A DNA stretch of 64,000 bases. Source: DLKC01 sp002478885. Lineage in GTDB: Bacteria; Bacteroidota; Bacteroidia; Chitinophagales; Chitinophagaceae. The DNA lies in assembly GCA_046329585.1 (NCBI GenBank), contig JAXLUI010000003.1, forward strand, positions 434,001-498,000, read 5' to 3'. The notes beneath the pieces were generated by a model. That model did not search any database. It saw only the letters and a program-made list of their open reading frames with translations, and was not told the origin of the DNA. Shown here in pieces: positions 36,001 through 45,192 of the stretch (position 1 is its first letter; each line of letters opens with the position of its first letter). The position numbers and the translations under genes were made by a program.

Positions 36001-37755
36001 ATGACAAAAAAGACAAAGCCTACCAACAATAATATCAAAAAAGGACCGGGAGTTTTCAGTCTGCTAAAACCATACCGCGGAATGGTTTTGCTCTTACTGC
36101 TGTTTGCCTTACTAAGCAACGGCATCAACCTGGCATTACCGAAAATCGTTGGCAACGGCATTGATGCATGGCCAAAGAATTATGTACTGGTACAGGTACT
36201 CACCGAATTTCTTTCTGCCGCAGTTATCATTTTTATTTTTACGTACCTGCAGGGCATTTTGCAAGTGCGCACTTCGGAAAAAGTGGCACGGGACCTTCGC
36301 ACACAACTGGCATACAAGATATCCGTTCAAAGCCATGCGTGGGTGGAAGTATCAAATCCTTCAAAACTGCTGACCAATCTAACTGCCGATGTAGATTCAA
36401 TAAAAATGTTTGTGTCGCAGGCCATCGTGTCTATAGCGTCTTCCGTTATCATTATTATCGGTGCCTGCATTATGCTGTTCTCCATCAACTGGAAACTGGC
36501 ACTTGTAATTGTGGCCATCATACCCATCATCGGGGGGGCTTTCTTTTTTGTGCTAAAAAAGGTGAGGGTAATATTCCTGCAGAGCAGGCAGGTGATCGAC
36601 AGGCTGAATAAGGTCATCAACGAGAGCATTCTCGGTGCGGCAATCATCAGGGTCATCAACTCCCAGCAACCTGAATATGAAAAATTCCTCGAGGCCAACA
36701 CAAAAGCAAAAAGCCTTGGCCTAAGCATTCTGCGCCTTTTTGCGGGCCTGATACCCGTTATCATTTTTACCTCAAATATGGCAGGACTCTCCATCCTGGT
36801 CATCGGGGGAAAATTTGTAATAAACGGCAGCATGTCCCTGGGCGATTTTGCAGCCTTCAGCAGCTATCTTTCCCTGCTCATTTTTCCTATACTCGTTATA
36901 GGTTTCATGAGCAACATCATTGCCCAGGCCAGTGCCAGTTACCAGCGCATAAAAGCAGTGCTGGATGTGCCTGACATACCCGATGAAGGCACCCACGCCG
37001 AAACGCTGAAAGGAAATATCGAGCTCAAAGATGTATCGGTAACACACGGACAAAAACCTGTATTGCAGCATATCAGCCTTTCTGTCCCCGGTGGCTCCAC
37101 GCTGGCCGTGATTGGCCCCACCGCCGCAGGCAAAACACAATTGCTTTACCTGCTCACAGGCCTGGTAAAACCAACTACGGGCAGCATCCTTTTCGATGAT
37201 ATTGATCTAAACGCCTACAACAAGGAAAACTTTTATAGCCAGGTAGGCTTTGTATTCCAGGACAGCATCATGTTTAACATGACCATCCGGGAGAACATTG
37301 CGTTCAGCAACAGCGTTACAGATGAATCACTGGCCAGGGCAATTGCAACTGCCGAACTGAAAGACTTTATCGATTCGCTGCCGGGGAAGTTAGACAGCGT
37401 CGTTTCCGAAAGAGGCACCAGCCTTTCCGGAGGCCAAAAACAACGAATGATGCTCGCCCGTGCATTGGCCATCAATCCTAAAATATTGCTGCTCGACGAT
37501 TTCACCGCCCGGGTCGATACCAACACCGAAATGAAAATATTGAAAAACCTGCGGGAGAATTATCCCGGTATCACACTCATCTCGGTTACACAGAAAATTG
37601 CCACAGCAGGCAATTTCGACAAGATAATCGTGCTTATGGAAGGTGAAATAGTGGCTACCGGCGTGCACAACGAACTAATGAAACAAAGTCCTGAATACAT
37701 ACAGATATTTAACTCACAGCAGAGCACCAGCAATTATGAATTACAACCTGAATGA
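36001..37755 (+). CDS. ABC exporter half-transporter with degenerate ATPase site (subunit 1)
   Basis: The product is 584 residues. It has six membrane helices (about 25-315) and a C-terminal ATPase domain. Walker A is GPTAAGKT from residue 372 and the signature LSGGQKQR is canonical. The catalytic Glu after Walker B is replaced by Asp500 (LLLDDFT), and the switch His is Gln531 (SVTQKIA). The next gene overlaps by 20 bp and encodes the partner half. This is the classic pattern of heterodimeric exporters such as TM287/288 or BmrCD with one non-hydrolysing site. Likely exports lipids or drugs across the inner membrane. Substrate unknown. Confidence 0.93.
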   Translation: MTKKTKPTNNNIKKGPGVFSLLKPYRGMVLLLLLFALLSNGINLALPKIVGNGIDAWPKNYVLVQVLTEFLSAAVIIFIFTYLQGILQVRTSEKVARDLRTQLAYKISVQSHAWVEVSNPSKLLTNLTADVDSIKMFVSQAIVSIASSVIIIIGACIMLFSINWKLALVIVAIIPIIGGAFFFVLKKVRVIFLQSRQVIDRLNKVINESILGAAIIRVINSQQPEYEKFLEANTKAKSLGLSILRLFAGLIPVIIFTSNMAGLSILVIGGKFVINGSMSLGDFAAFSSYLSLLIFPILVIGFMSNIIAQASASYQRIKAVLDVPDIPDEGTHAETLKGNIELKDVSVTHGQKPVLQHISLSVPGGSTLAVIGPTAAGKTQLLYLLTGLVKPTTGSILFDDIDLNAYNKENFYSQVGFVFQDSIMFNMTIRENIAFSNSVTDESLARAIATAELKDFIDSLPGKLDSVVSERGTSLSGGQKQRMMLARALAINPKILLLDDFTARVDTNTEMKILKNLRENYPGITLISVTQKIATAGNFDKIIVLMEGEIVATGVHNELMKQSPEYIQIFNSQQSTSNYELQPE

Positions 37756-39499
37756 AATTGCTGCAACACAGCAGAAAAAGTCAACAATGGGCGGACTGCG
37801 AAAGCTGCTCCTGCTCATCAAAGAGGAAAATAAAAACCTCCTGATGGCACTCGCGGCTATCCTCACCAATGCCGGCCTCAACCTGTTGGGTCCCTTTATC
37901 ATCGGGTATGTCATCGACCACTACGTGGTAAAAAAAGATTACAACGGAGTGCTACTGTGGGCCGGCATTCTGCTCGCTATGTACGTGCTCGCTGCTATTG
38001 CAGGTTACCTGCAATCAAGATTAATGGGTGGCGTAGGGCAGCGCATGCTGTTTAAACTGCGTAACAGCATTTTTAACAAACTGCAGGAACTGCCCGTGGA
38101 TTTCTTTAACCAGAATAAAGCCGGCGACCTTATATCAAGAGTCAATAACGATACCGATAAAATAAACCAGTTTTTTTCACAGTCGTTAATGCAGTTCATA
38201 GCCACCCTTGTTACCATGACTGGGGCGGGCATCTTCCTGCTCAGCATCAACCTGGAGTTAGGGCTTGCCACGTTGGTACCGGCCGTGTTCATTTTTCTTT
38301 TTACCAAATTCGCTTCGCCATGGATCAAAAAAAGAAATGCCAGCAGTATGCAGCGTACCGGTGCGCTCAGTGCCGAGATCCAGGAGAGCCTGCACAACTT
38401 CAAAGTGATAATCGCCTTTAACCGCCGCGACTATTTCCGCAACCGCTTCAATGAAGCCAACACCAGCAACTATGCCAGCGCCATCGCCGCCGGCATTGCC
38501 AATAACGTCTTTATCCCGGTGTATGGCTTCTTTGCAGGCACCGCGCAACTTATCGTACTAACCTTTGGCATCTACCTGATTTCCACCGGTCGTTTTTCCA
38601 TTGGTTTGCTCGTCAGCTATCTTGCCTACGCAACAAATTTTTATAACCCACTGCGCCAGCTCGCGGCTTTATGGACAGGCTTCCAGGTTGCCATGGCGGG
38701 TTGGGACCGGATCTCTTATATGCTTAACCTCTCCACCAATTTGCCCGTGATCGCCGGCACCGGAAAAGAAGACAGTAACGACGCGATCATGGAATTTCGC
38801 AATGTTTCTTTTGGATATACAGAAGGCAAGGAAATCCTGCACCATATCAGCTTCTCGCTGCAGCGCGGCAAAACCTATGCACTGGTGGGGCCAACAGGTG
38901 GCGGTAAAACAACCACAGCTTCACTGATAGCAAGATTATACGACCCGGTAAAAGGTGAGGTCTTGCTCGACGGCCGGGACATTCGCAGTTATGAGCCGGC
39001 AGAACGTAGCAATAAAATCGGATTTATTTTGCAGGAACCATTCCTGTTCACCGGCACGGTAAGGGAAAATATTTTTTACAGCAACGAGGCTTATAAAAAT
39101 TTCAGCAACGAAGCACTCGAACAAACAATACAGGCTGCCGGGTTGCAAACCCTGCTGGGCATTTTTGAAAAAGGGCTCGACACAGAAATAACCTCCGGAG
39201 CTGAAAGTATCAGCCTTGGCCAGAAACAGCTGATCGCCTTTATGCGTGCCGTATTGCGCAATCCAGATTTACTTATTTTAGATGAAGCAACAGCCAACAT
39301 CGACACAATAACCGAACAGATTTTGCAGGATATTCTAAACAAGCTGCCGGCAACTACAACCCGCGTTATTATCGCACACCGCTTAAACACCATTCAAAAC
39401 GCCGACGAGATATTTTTTGTGAATGCAGGTGAAATAATCAGGGCGGGATCCTTTGATCATGCGGTGGATATGTTGCTGCACGGTGAAAGGGAAAGCTAA
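37736..39499 (+). CDS. ABC exporter half-transporter (subunit 2, catalytic Glu present, altered signature)
   Basis: The product is 587 residues. Six membrane helices precede the ATPase domain. Walker A is GPTGGGKTT, Walker B is LLILDEAT with catalytic Glu517, and the switch His is His548 (IIAHRLNTI). The signature is changed from LSGGQ to ISLGQ (residues 492-496). Combined with subunit 1, the site made of subunit-1 Walker motifs and this signature is degenerate, while the site made of these Walker motifs and the LSGGQ of subunit 1 is intact. The start ATG lies inside the end of the upstream gene, indicating translational coupling. Confidence 0.94.
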   Translation: MNYNLNEIAATQQKKSTMGGLRKLLLLIKEENKNLLMALAAILTNAGLNLLGPFIIGYVIDHYVVKKDYNGVLLWAGILLAMYVLAAIAGYLQSRLMGGVGQRMLFKLRNSIFNKLQELPVDFFNQNKAGDLISRVNNDTDKINQFFSQSLMQFIATLVTMTGAGIFLLSINLELGLATLVPAVFIFLFTKFASPWIKKRNASSMQRTGALSAEIQESLHNFKVIIAFNRRDYFRNRFNEANTSNYASAIAAGIANNVFIPVYGFFAGTAQLIVLTFGIYLISTGRFSIGLLVSYLAYATNFYNPLRQLAALWTGFQVAMAGWDRISYMLNLSTNLPVIAGTGKEDSNDAIMEFRNVSFGYTEGKEILHHISFSLQRGKTYALVGPTGGGKTTTASLIARLYDPVKGEVLLDGRDIRSYEPAERSNKIGFILQEPFLFTGTVRENIFYSNEAYKNFSNEALEQTIQAAGLQTLLGIFEKGLDTEITSGAESISLGQKQLIAFMRAVLRNPDLLILDEATANIDTITEQILQDILNKLPATTTRVIIAHRLNTIQNADEIFFVNAGEIIRAGSFDHAVDMLLHGERES

Positions 39500-39553
39500 A
39501 AAAAATTTGTACCGGGCTTTTGCTTTATCAGGAGGTTTTCCCGCGATTGTTCC

Positions 39554-39686
39554 GGGAGGAACGATCCGGGATCGCACGTTTGTGCGGGCATATTTCAACT
39601 CGCCAAATACAACTGAACGAACATCAGCCGCGACAGTCTTTTTAAATGCTCCGCAATGAACCGGGCGTACAAGTGAGTGACACAAC
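39554..39686. repeat. Dispersed inverted-repeat pair (R copy 39554-39585, F copy 39668-39686)
   Basis: GGGAGGAACGATCCGGGATC then GCACGTTTGTGC, and 82 bp later TACAAGTGAGTGACACAAC. The pair lies between the convergent ABC exporter and sthA genes and fills most of the 227 bp gap. Confidence 0.75.
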
Positions 39687-39726
39687 TGGCGAGGAGCAGT
39701 GTTACAACTGCCGGTAAAAAAATCTG

Positions 39727-41136
39727 CTAGTTACTTGCGGATTGTTTCATCCATTTTTGAAGATTGCCCAACCCGTCATAAGCCGCATATTTATACGAAT
39801 CTGACAAAGTTGGGTAATTGTAAACCGCATCAATAAACGCATCGATCGTTTCATTATGCGACACCACATGCGCGGCAATATGGATGAGTTCGGATGCCTG
39901 TTCGCCAATGATGTGCGCACCAAGCAATCGCTTGTTTTCAGGGCTAAAAATGAGCTTGATCATGCCGTTTACCTCGCCGATAATTTGCCCACGTGCACTG
40001 TTCTCAAAAGATGCACGGCCAACGAGGTAAGGCATATTTTTTTGAAGGCATTCTTCTTCGGTAAATCCTACCGACGCGATTTCGGGAATAGAATAAATAG
40101 CGAGCGGTAAAGTACAGGACAGCCTTTCTTTATATCGCAGGTCGAATGCATGCACCATCGCAACCCGCGCCTGTTCCATAGAAGTTGATGCCAGTGCGGG
40201 AAAGCCAATAACATCACCCGCGGCATAAATATTCGGTACAGAAGTCTGGTATTTGTCGTTAACGATGATCACTCCCCTGTTGCCGGTTTGCACACAAGCA
40301 TTTTCCAAACCCAGGTTTTGTACATTGCTTTGGCGGCCTGCCGCGATAAGGGCAATTTCAAATTCACAGGCACCTCTTTTTTCAAGCGTTACCTGTACAC
40401 GGTCGCCAGGGCTTTTGATCGTGGTCATGCGGTCGTCCAGGATAAAGCGGAGCCCAAGCTTTTCAAGCTGCTTTATCAACCGGCCACTGATCTCGTGGTC
40501 GGCAAAAGAAAGTATTTGTCCACGCGGCTCCAGCAATGTAACCTGCACACCCAGGGCGGTAAAGACTGAGGCATATTCTGTTCCGATAACCCCACCCCCG
40601 ACAACGAGCATCGTTTTTGGAATGCGTTCCATGCTGAGTATATCGTCGGAGTCGTAAATCAGTTTTGCATCAAATGGAATATCACGGGGACGCAATGGTG
40701 AGGAGCCTGTAGCGATTAGTATAATTGCGGCGCCAAGTTCAGTTGTTTCATCGCCGTTACGAACAGTGACAGTATGCGCATCTTTTAAATAAGCCTCGCC
40801 TTTAATGACCTGGATATTGTGCCTTGCGAGGTTATTGTTGATGATGCGCCATTCGTTCTCAACAACGATTTGTTTACGATGCATGAAGTCCTCAACAGTG
40901 AGGTTCTCTTTGAGCGAATAGTCAATACCATACAGCCCACGTTGCCTTATGCCGGAGAAATACAGCGCTGTTTCTCTCAGCGTTTTCGATGGCACCGTAC
41001 CGGTGTTAATACCCGCTCCGCCAACCTGCGCTGCTCTTTCTATAACTGCAACACGTTTACCAAAATAGGCGGCCTGCGCAGCACCTTTTTCGCCTGCGGG
41101 GCCCGACCCGATAACAATGAGATCAAAATGTTCCAT
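39727..41136 (-). CDS. sthA: Soluble pyridine nucleotide transhydrogenase SthA (Si-specific)
   Basis: The product is 469 residues. The FAD-binding GSGPAGEKGAAQAAYFGKRV and NAD(P)-binding VVGGGVIGTEYASVF segments are clear, as is the C-terminal dimerisation domain (HIIGEQASELIHIAAHVV). The redox CxxxxC of lipoamide dehydrogenases is replaced by GGAGINTGTVPSKTLRE, which is the diagnostic feature of SthA. The enzyme transfers hydride between NADPH and NAD in the cytoplasm and balances the two pools. The 290 bp upstream space (41137-41426) shows nothing I can assign. Confidence 0.95.
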   Translation of the reverse strand: MEHFDLIVIGSGPAGEKGAAQAAYFGKRVAVIERAAQVGGAGINTGTVPSKTLRETALYFSGIRQRGLYGIDYSLKENLTVEDFMHRKQIVVENEWRIINNNLARHNIQVIKGEAYLKDAHTVTVRNGDETTELGAAIILIATGSSPLRPRDIPFDAKLIYDSDDILSMERIPKTMLVVGGGVIGTEYASVFTALGVQVTLLEPRGQILSFADHEISGRLIKQLEKLGLRFILDDRMTTIKSPGDRVQVTLEKRGACEFEIALIAAGRQSNVQNLGLENACVQTGNRGVIIVNDKYQTSVPNIYAAGDVIGFPALASTSMEQARVAMVHAFDLRYKERLSCTLPLAIYSIPEIASVGFTEEECLQKNMPYLVGRASFENSARGQIIGEVNGMIKLIFSPENKRLLGAHIIGEQASELIHIAAHVVSHNETIDAFIDAVYNYPTLSDSYKYAAYDGLGNLQKWMKQSASN

Positions 41137-41426
41137 ACGATACTTTAAGCCTGCTTTATAACATACGATGCTTCTTTGCAGCCACTCCAGGTTTCCTCAA
41201 AGATGGCTGACGGAAAATGCCTGCAATGTTACAATGCTTAAACGTGATATGAACACCTGTTAAAAAAAGTATTGCTTAAAGATGGACAAAACGAACGGAG
41301 CATTGAGACATGAAATTGGGTTATAGCTGTATAACAGGGCATGCCTTATTGCAGCACTTGCCAGGCGATCAACCATTTGTCGCTATATGGGCATACCGGT
41401 TGTAAAAACCAATAAGAAAAGTTTAA

Positions 41427-41762
41427 TTATTCCCTGGATTCTTCGAGGTTATCGTGGTTATCACCGCCGATACTGTAATGATTATTTTCCTCGTCTTCTT
41501 CCCCGATGGCTTCGTCACTGTCGTCCAGTTCAGCACCGGGTATATCCAGGTCGCTGCCCGATACATCGTCTTCAAAACTCTTTTCATTCATGGCGCCTTC
41601 TTCATCGCCGTTGTCTTTGATAATGGAATTATCATCGGGGTTAATGTGCTGTACCTTTTTGCTTTTGTTGTAGATGTCTTCTTCGGAGGGATATTGCAGC
41701 GATGCAGGCAAACTGTTATCAGCATTTTTGTCTTTATCCTTCGGCAATTCGTTCTTTTTCAT
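41427..41762 (-). CDS. Acidic, low-complexity small protein, unknown function
   Basis: The product is 111 residues. It has no signal peptide or membrane segment and is very rich in Asp, Glu, Asn and Ser, mostly predicted disordered (for example DDSDEAIGEEDEENNHYSIG). An N-terminal stretch (SLPASLQYPSEEDIYNKSKKV) looks more ordered. Similar proteins occur in Chitinophagaceae, as far as I recall, without known function. Confidence 0.6.
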   Translation of the reverse strand: MKKNELPKDKDKNADNSLPASLQYPSEEDIYNKSKKVQHINPDDNSIIKDNGDEEGAMNEKSFEDDVSGSDLDIPGAELDDSDEAIGEEDEENNHYSIGGDNHDNLEESRE

Positions 41763-41864
41763 ATGCTGCTATTTTATCGATGATGGATATTGTCACATGG
41801 TAAGTTACTGAATAATGCCCGTGAAACCAGCAAATATTTTAGAGGCGGGGCAGCTTTGTTTTAC

Positions 41865-43892
41865 CTATTTGAATCCAAGGTTTCTTAACATTTTTTGAAA
41901 GCCGGGTTTATTCCGGAGGGGATCCCATACAGGGTCCACATGAAGAAACTTAAGCCAGAAAAACTCCTTTTCGTCGTATGCTTTTTCAATCATGCCAATG
42001 GCGTTATCGAACTGTGCAGCTGCCGTGTAATAATTGGCGAGTATTTCATTACCGGAATCTTCAGGATGCTTTAAACTGCTGTCGATAAGTGCCTGCAGGG
42101 ATTTACGATCACCGGTTTCATAAGCTTTCCAAAAGCGGTAATACCCATCACCTGCCATGTACGCCGTAATAAGTGACGAATCCTTTTTCCCAATTTCAGC
42201 ATAGCATTGCGAAACCATCTCGTACAACTTCTCCGTATTCGAGAAGCCGGCTACAAGGGAATCTTTCAGCTTGATCGCGGCCACATATTGTCTCGCGTAA
42301 GTAAGAATCATGATCTTATTATTCCATATGCGTTCTGAAAATGGATCCAGTTCCATTGCCACGTTGATGTGAGCCAAGGCGGAATCAAACTGACCGTCTG
42401 CCGCAAGTTCTATTGCATACCACTGATGGGCTTCTGTGTAACCCGGTGACAAAGCGATCGCGGTTCTCAACTCATCCATTGCCTCGTGCCGGCGGCCTTC
42501 CAGGCTGGTAAGAAATATGGCTTTGGAAGCCCTCACTTCCGCGATATTGGAATCCAATCGAAAAGCTGTGTTCAACGCATCACGGGCTATATTCACTCCT
42601 GAATCGTAAGGGATAAAACCATTATCTACCAGGATCACATAATTGTCGCTGATTCCAGAATAAGCAAGCGTGTAACCGGGGTCTTTTTCAAGCGCCTTCC
42701 GGAAATAATAATTCGCTTCCTGCATGGATTTATAGTCACGCCTTTGCTGTGCCGATCTCCCCTTCAGGTAAAGCGTATGAGCTTCGGGATTGGAAAGGGT
42801 CTTGACAAAAGGCCTGAACCATTCGCTATTGAAGCCTGTTTTTAAAGCATCATTGATTTTTTGGGCTACATATCGCTGCACATTGATCAATTCCTTTTGC
42901 TCTTCTCTATATTCATCAGACCATAGTACCCGGCCTGTTCTTAAATCGTTCAGGTGAACGTCAATCACGAGATGCTGCTCCACTTCCTTAACAGAGCCTT
43001 CAAGCACACAGCCCACATTAACGTCTAACAATTTTTTCGACAATACTTCATAGCTTTTGTGCCCGCTTACTTCTACGGGAACCCGTTTCACCGTCAACTC
43101 CGGGTTCTTTGAAAGCAGGCTGATCATTTCTTCCGTCAGCCCCTCAGCAAGATAGTTGTTCGTATCCGTTCCTTTATTTTCAAAAGGCAGTACTGCTATT
43201 GTCTTTAGATAATCGGCGCTGTTGCTACTGCCTTCTAAATTAGCATACAGGTAGTAAGAAAGGCCTGACACACACACAATGGCTGCAAGGACAAACGTGC
43301 TTAAGGAAACAGGAATAAGACCAAATAACCGCTTTCTTTTCTTTGGATTTTTTTGCTCAGATTCTTCAACAGGAGACATTTGTTGTGTGCTGGGCAATTC
43401 CAATCCTTTTGCGGCAATGGCATATAATTTTACCGGTTGTAATACATTTTTGAGAGAATGGGCACCCAAAGAAACGGTCTTAATCTCGGGATGATTGGCA
43501 AGCTCTTCGTTAATCTTTTCGGAGATCAATACGCTGCCTGCGACACCCTTCGACTGGATACGGGAAGCGAGATTTACCGCATCGCCGATGATATCCTTGT
43601 TTTCAAATAGTACCTCGCCGGTATGAATGCCGATCCGCACAGGTATCACCGGGCCCTTGCGCAATGCCTGCTGTAAAGAGATAGCACATTCAACAGCATT
43701 CAATACGGAATTAAATATGGTGAGCGTACCATCGCCCAGGTACTTGATCACGCGGCCCTTATGCGCGCCCACACACTGAAGAAAGGTTTTTTTATGCTGC
43801 TCAAGCATCTCCACAGCCGAAGACTCATCCCGCTGCATGAGAGCCGTGAAGCCCTCAATGTCTGTAAACATAATTGCAGTGAGAATGCGCAT
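41865..43892 (-). CDS. Class III adenylate cyclase fused to TolB-like and TPR domains
   Basis: The product is 675 residues. Residues 1-170 are a class III cyclase domain with metal ligands Asp11 (FTDIEGF) and Asp54 (YLGDG), adenine-selecting Lys50 and Asp100, and transition-state Asn107 and Arg111 (DAVNLASR), so it is predicted active on ATP. A membrane helix lies at about 194-217. The next part (IAVLPFENKGTDTNNYLAEGLTEEMISLL) is the TolB/FlgO-like amino-terminal domain common in such sensors. The C-terminal half is a series of TPR-like helical repeats. It probably senses an extracytoplasmic or protein signal and makes cAMP inside. Topology and signal are inferences. Confidence 0.9.
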   Translation of the reverse strand: MRILTAIMFTDIEGFTALMQRDESSAVEMLEQHKKTFLQCVGAHKGRVIKYLGDGTLTIFNSVLNAVECAISLQQALRKGPVIPVRIGIHTGEVLFENKDIIGDAVNLASRIQSKGVAGSVLISEKINEELANHPEIKTVSLGAHSLKNVLQPVKLYAIAAKGLELPSTQQMSPVEESEQKNPKKRKRLFGLIPVSLSTFVLAAIVCVSGLSYYLYANLEGSSNSADYLKTIAVLPFENKGTDTNNYLAEGLTEEMISLLSKNPELTVKRVPVEVSGHKSYEVLSKKLLDVNVGCVLEGSVKEVEQHLVIDVHLNDLRTGRVLWSDEYREEQKELINVQRYVAQKINDALKTGFNSEWFRPFVKTLSNPEAHTLYLKGRSAQQRRDYKSMQEANYYFRKALEKDPGYTLAYSGISDNYVILVDNGFIPYDSGVNIARDALNTAFRLDSNIAEVRASKAIFLTSLEGRRHEAMDELRTAIALSPGYTEAHQWYAIELAADGQFDSALAHINVAMELDPFSERIWNNKIMILTYARQYVAAIKLKDSLVAGFSNTEKLYEMVSQCYAEIGKKDSSLITAYMAGDGYYRFWKAYETGDRKSLQALIDSSLKHPEDSGNEILANYYTAAAQFDNAIGMIEKAYDEKEFFWLKFLHVDPVWDPLRNKPGFQKMLRNLGFK

Positions 43893-44110
43893 GAGGTATA
43901 CGGGTATTTGAACTTAAATTTAGTGAATTTAATACATTGTACCAGAACTCATTATTGATGAGTAGCATAACATAACTTATATACGGCCTTGTTAATAAAA
44001 CACAATGCCAGTATGGCTTTTGGCTAATTTATTTTTCAGTGGTGCCTTGTTTTCTTAAAAACATTATTTATCTTTTACTGGATTTTCGCACCTTATTAAA
44101 ACAACTTCAA

Positions 44111-44647
44111 ATGATCAGTCAGACAAACCCGGCAATGTCAGCCGGATTAGCACGGCGCCTTGCCGAAGCCGCCGATGGCCTCAGGGACGATAACTACTAT
44201 TACTTCGTAAGCCAGCAAAACTATCCTTACGACCTCCAGCCGGTTGCAGGATCAACAATTGAACAAGCTTCCTATGCAGCAGACAGTTTGGCTAGTGAAC
44301 TTAACAGCATTGGAAACAAAGAGCCGTATTACAAATACGGCCCTTATCATATGCCACTGGATTATGTCTCACCCATACCATATGATACGTTGGAAATAAA
44401 AATGCTCAGCAACGGCAGCACTGTGTACAGCGAAACTTTTGGAAACGACACAGATGCCATTATTCTAAACCTGTCTGCTTTTGATAAATTTCTATTGCCT
44501 TATTATACCAGGCTGTACGGAGTTGATATAGCCAGGAATATGAGAGAAGCTGCGCGGTTAACTTTTTCCTCAACCACCCAAAGCCCGAATACGGCCACCA
44601 GGATCGTCACACATAAAGGCACTACGCTTTCGACCGGAACAGCCTGA
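44111..44647 (+). CDS. Uncharacterised soluble protein
   Basis: The product is 178 residues from the ATG at 44111. The frame starts at a GTG at 44039, but that extension reads as untranslated leader. No signal peptide. A helical N terminus (AMSAGLARRLAEAADGLRDD) is followed by a Tyr-rich region (DNYYYFVSQQNYPYD, EPYYKYGPYHMPLDYVSPIPYD) and a mixed domain with a low-complexity Thr/Ser tail. I do not recognise a family. Transcribed divergently from the cyclase gene. Confidence 0.6.
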   Translation: MISQTNPAMSAGLARRLAEAADGLRDDNYYYFVSQQNYPYDLQPVAGSTIEQASYAADSLASELNSIGNKEPYYKYGPYHMPLDYVSPIPYDTLEIKMLSNGSTVYSETFGNDTDAIILNLSAFDKFLLPYYTRLYGVDIARNMREAARLTFSSTTQSPNTATRIVTHKGTTLSTGTA

Positions 44648-44741
44648 GAAATACAAGTGCTGACTCAGTAGTTACTCCATAGCAAAGCCGTAGATACCCG
44701 GTACAAAAGCCGTATTAACTGCGTGCTTTATTAAAAATGGA

Positions 44742-45071
44742 TTAAAGTGAAGCAGATTTTTCAAGATGGGATTTTACCAGGAGCGCAGTCATGCCTGATT
44801 TGAGTAACCCGATAGCCTCGGATTTTAATTGGCAGAAGAATGCATACTGCCGCTGAGGTGCCGGCAAAGCACGGTAGACTTCACCTGCTATCATATTGCC
44901 GGTTTTGAACCGGTCTGCGCTGGCGCGGCTGTTGGCAAAAGCCTTATCCGATTTAAACCGCTTCGCATCCAAACTGGTTTTACGACGTACATAACCTTTG
45001 CCTTCCATTTCATAGAAAACAAGGTTACCGGTTTTGCCGCTCAGAACAGTTCCTGTTGGTTGCTTCGCCAT
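44742..45071 (-). CDS. Uncharacterised Bacteroidota protein (SGKTGNLVFYEMxGKGYVRRK type)
   Basis: The product is 109 residues, basic and soluble. The opening block GTVLSGKTGNLVFYEMEGKGYVRRKTSL, then DKAFANSRASADRFKTGNMIAGEVYRALP, is a pattern I recall in many short Chitinophagaceae proteins of unknown function, often in several copies per genome. The ATG at 45071 gives the conserved start. No operon partner is evident. Confidence 0.65.
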   Translation of the reverse strand: MAKQPTGTVLSGKTGNLVFYEMEGKGYVRRKTSLDAKRFKSDKAFANSRASADRFKTGNMIAGEVYRALPAPQRQYAFFCQLKSEAIGLLKSGMTALLVKSHLEKSASL

Positions 45072-45140
45072 AATTTATGAAATTAAGGAAATTTTTTGTT
45101 GCACAATGACCGGTTTTGTCTGCTGTAACTTTACCAAATA

Positions 45141-45171
45141 AAAAAGCTGCCGTTATTCGCAGCAGCTTTTT
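45141..45171 (-). terminator. Intrinsic terminator for the GH3 gene
   Basis: A 10 bp stem AAAAAGCTGC (45141-45150) pairs with 45162-45171. On the - strand it ends in TTTTTATTT. Confidence 0.8.
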
Positions 45172-45192
45172 AAAAGTGATCCAACCCGGACA

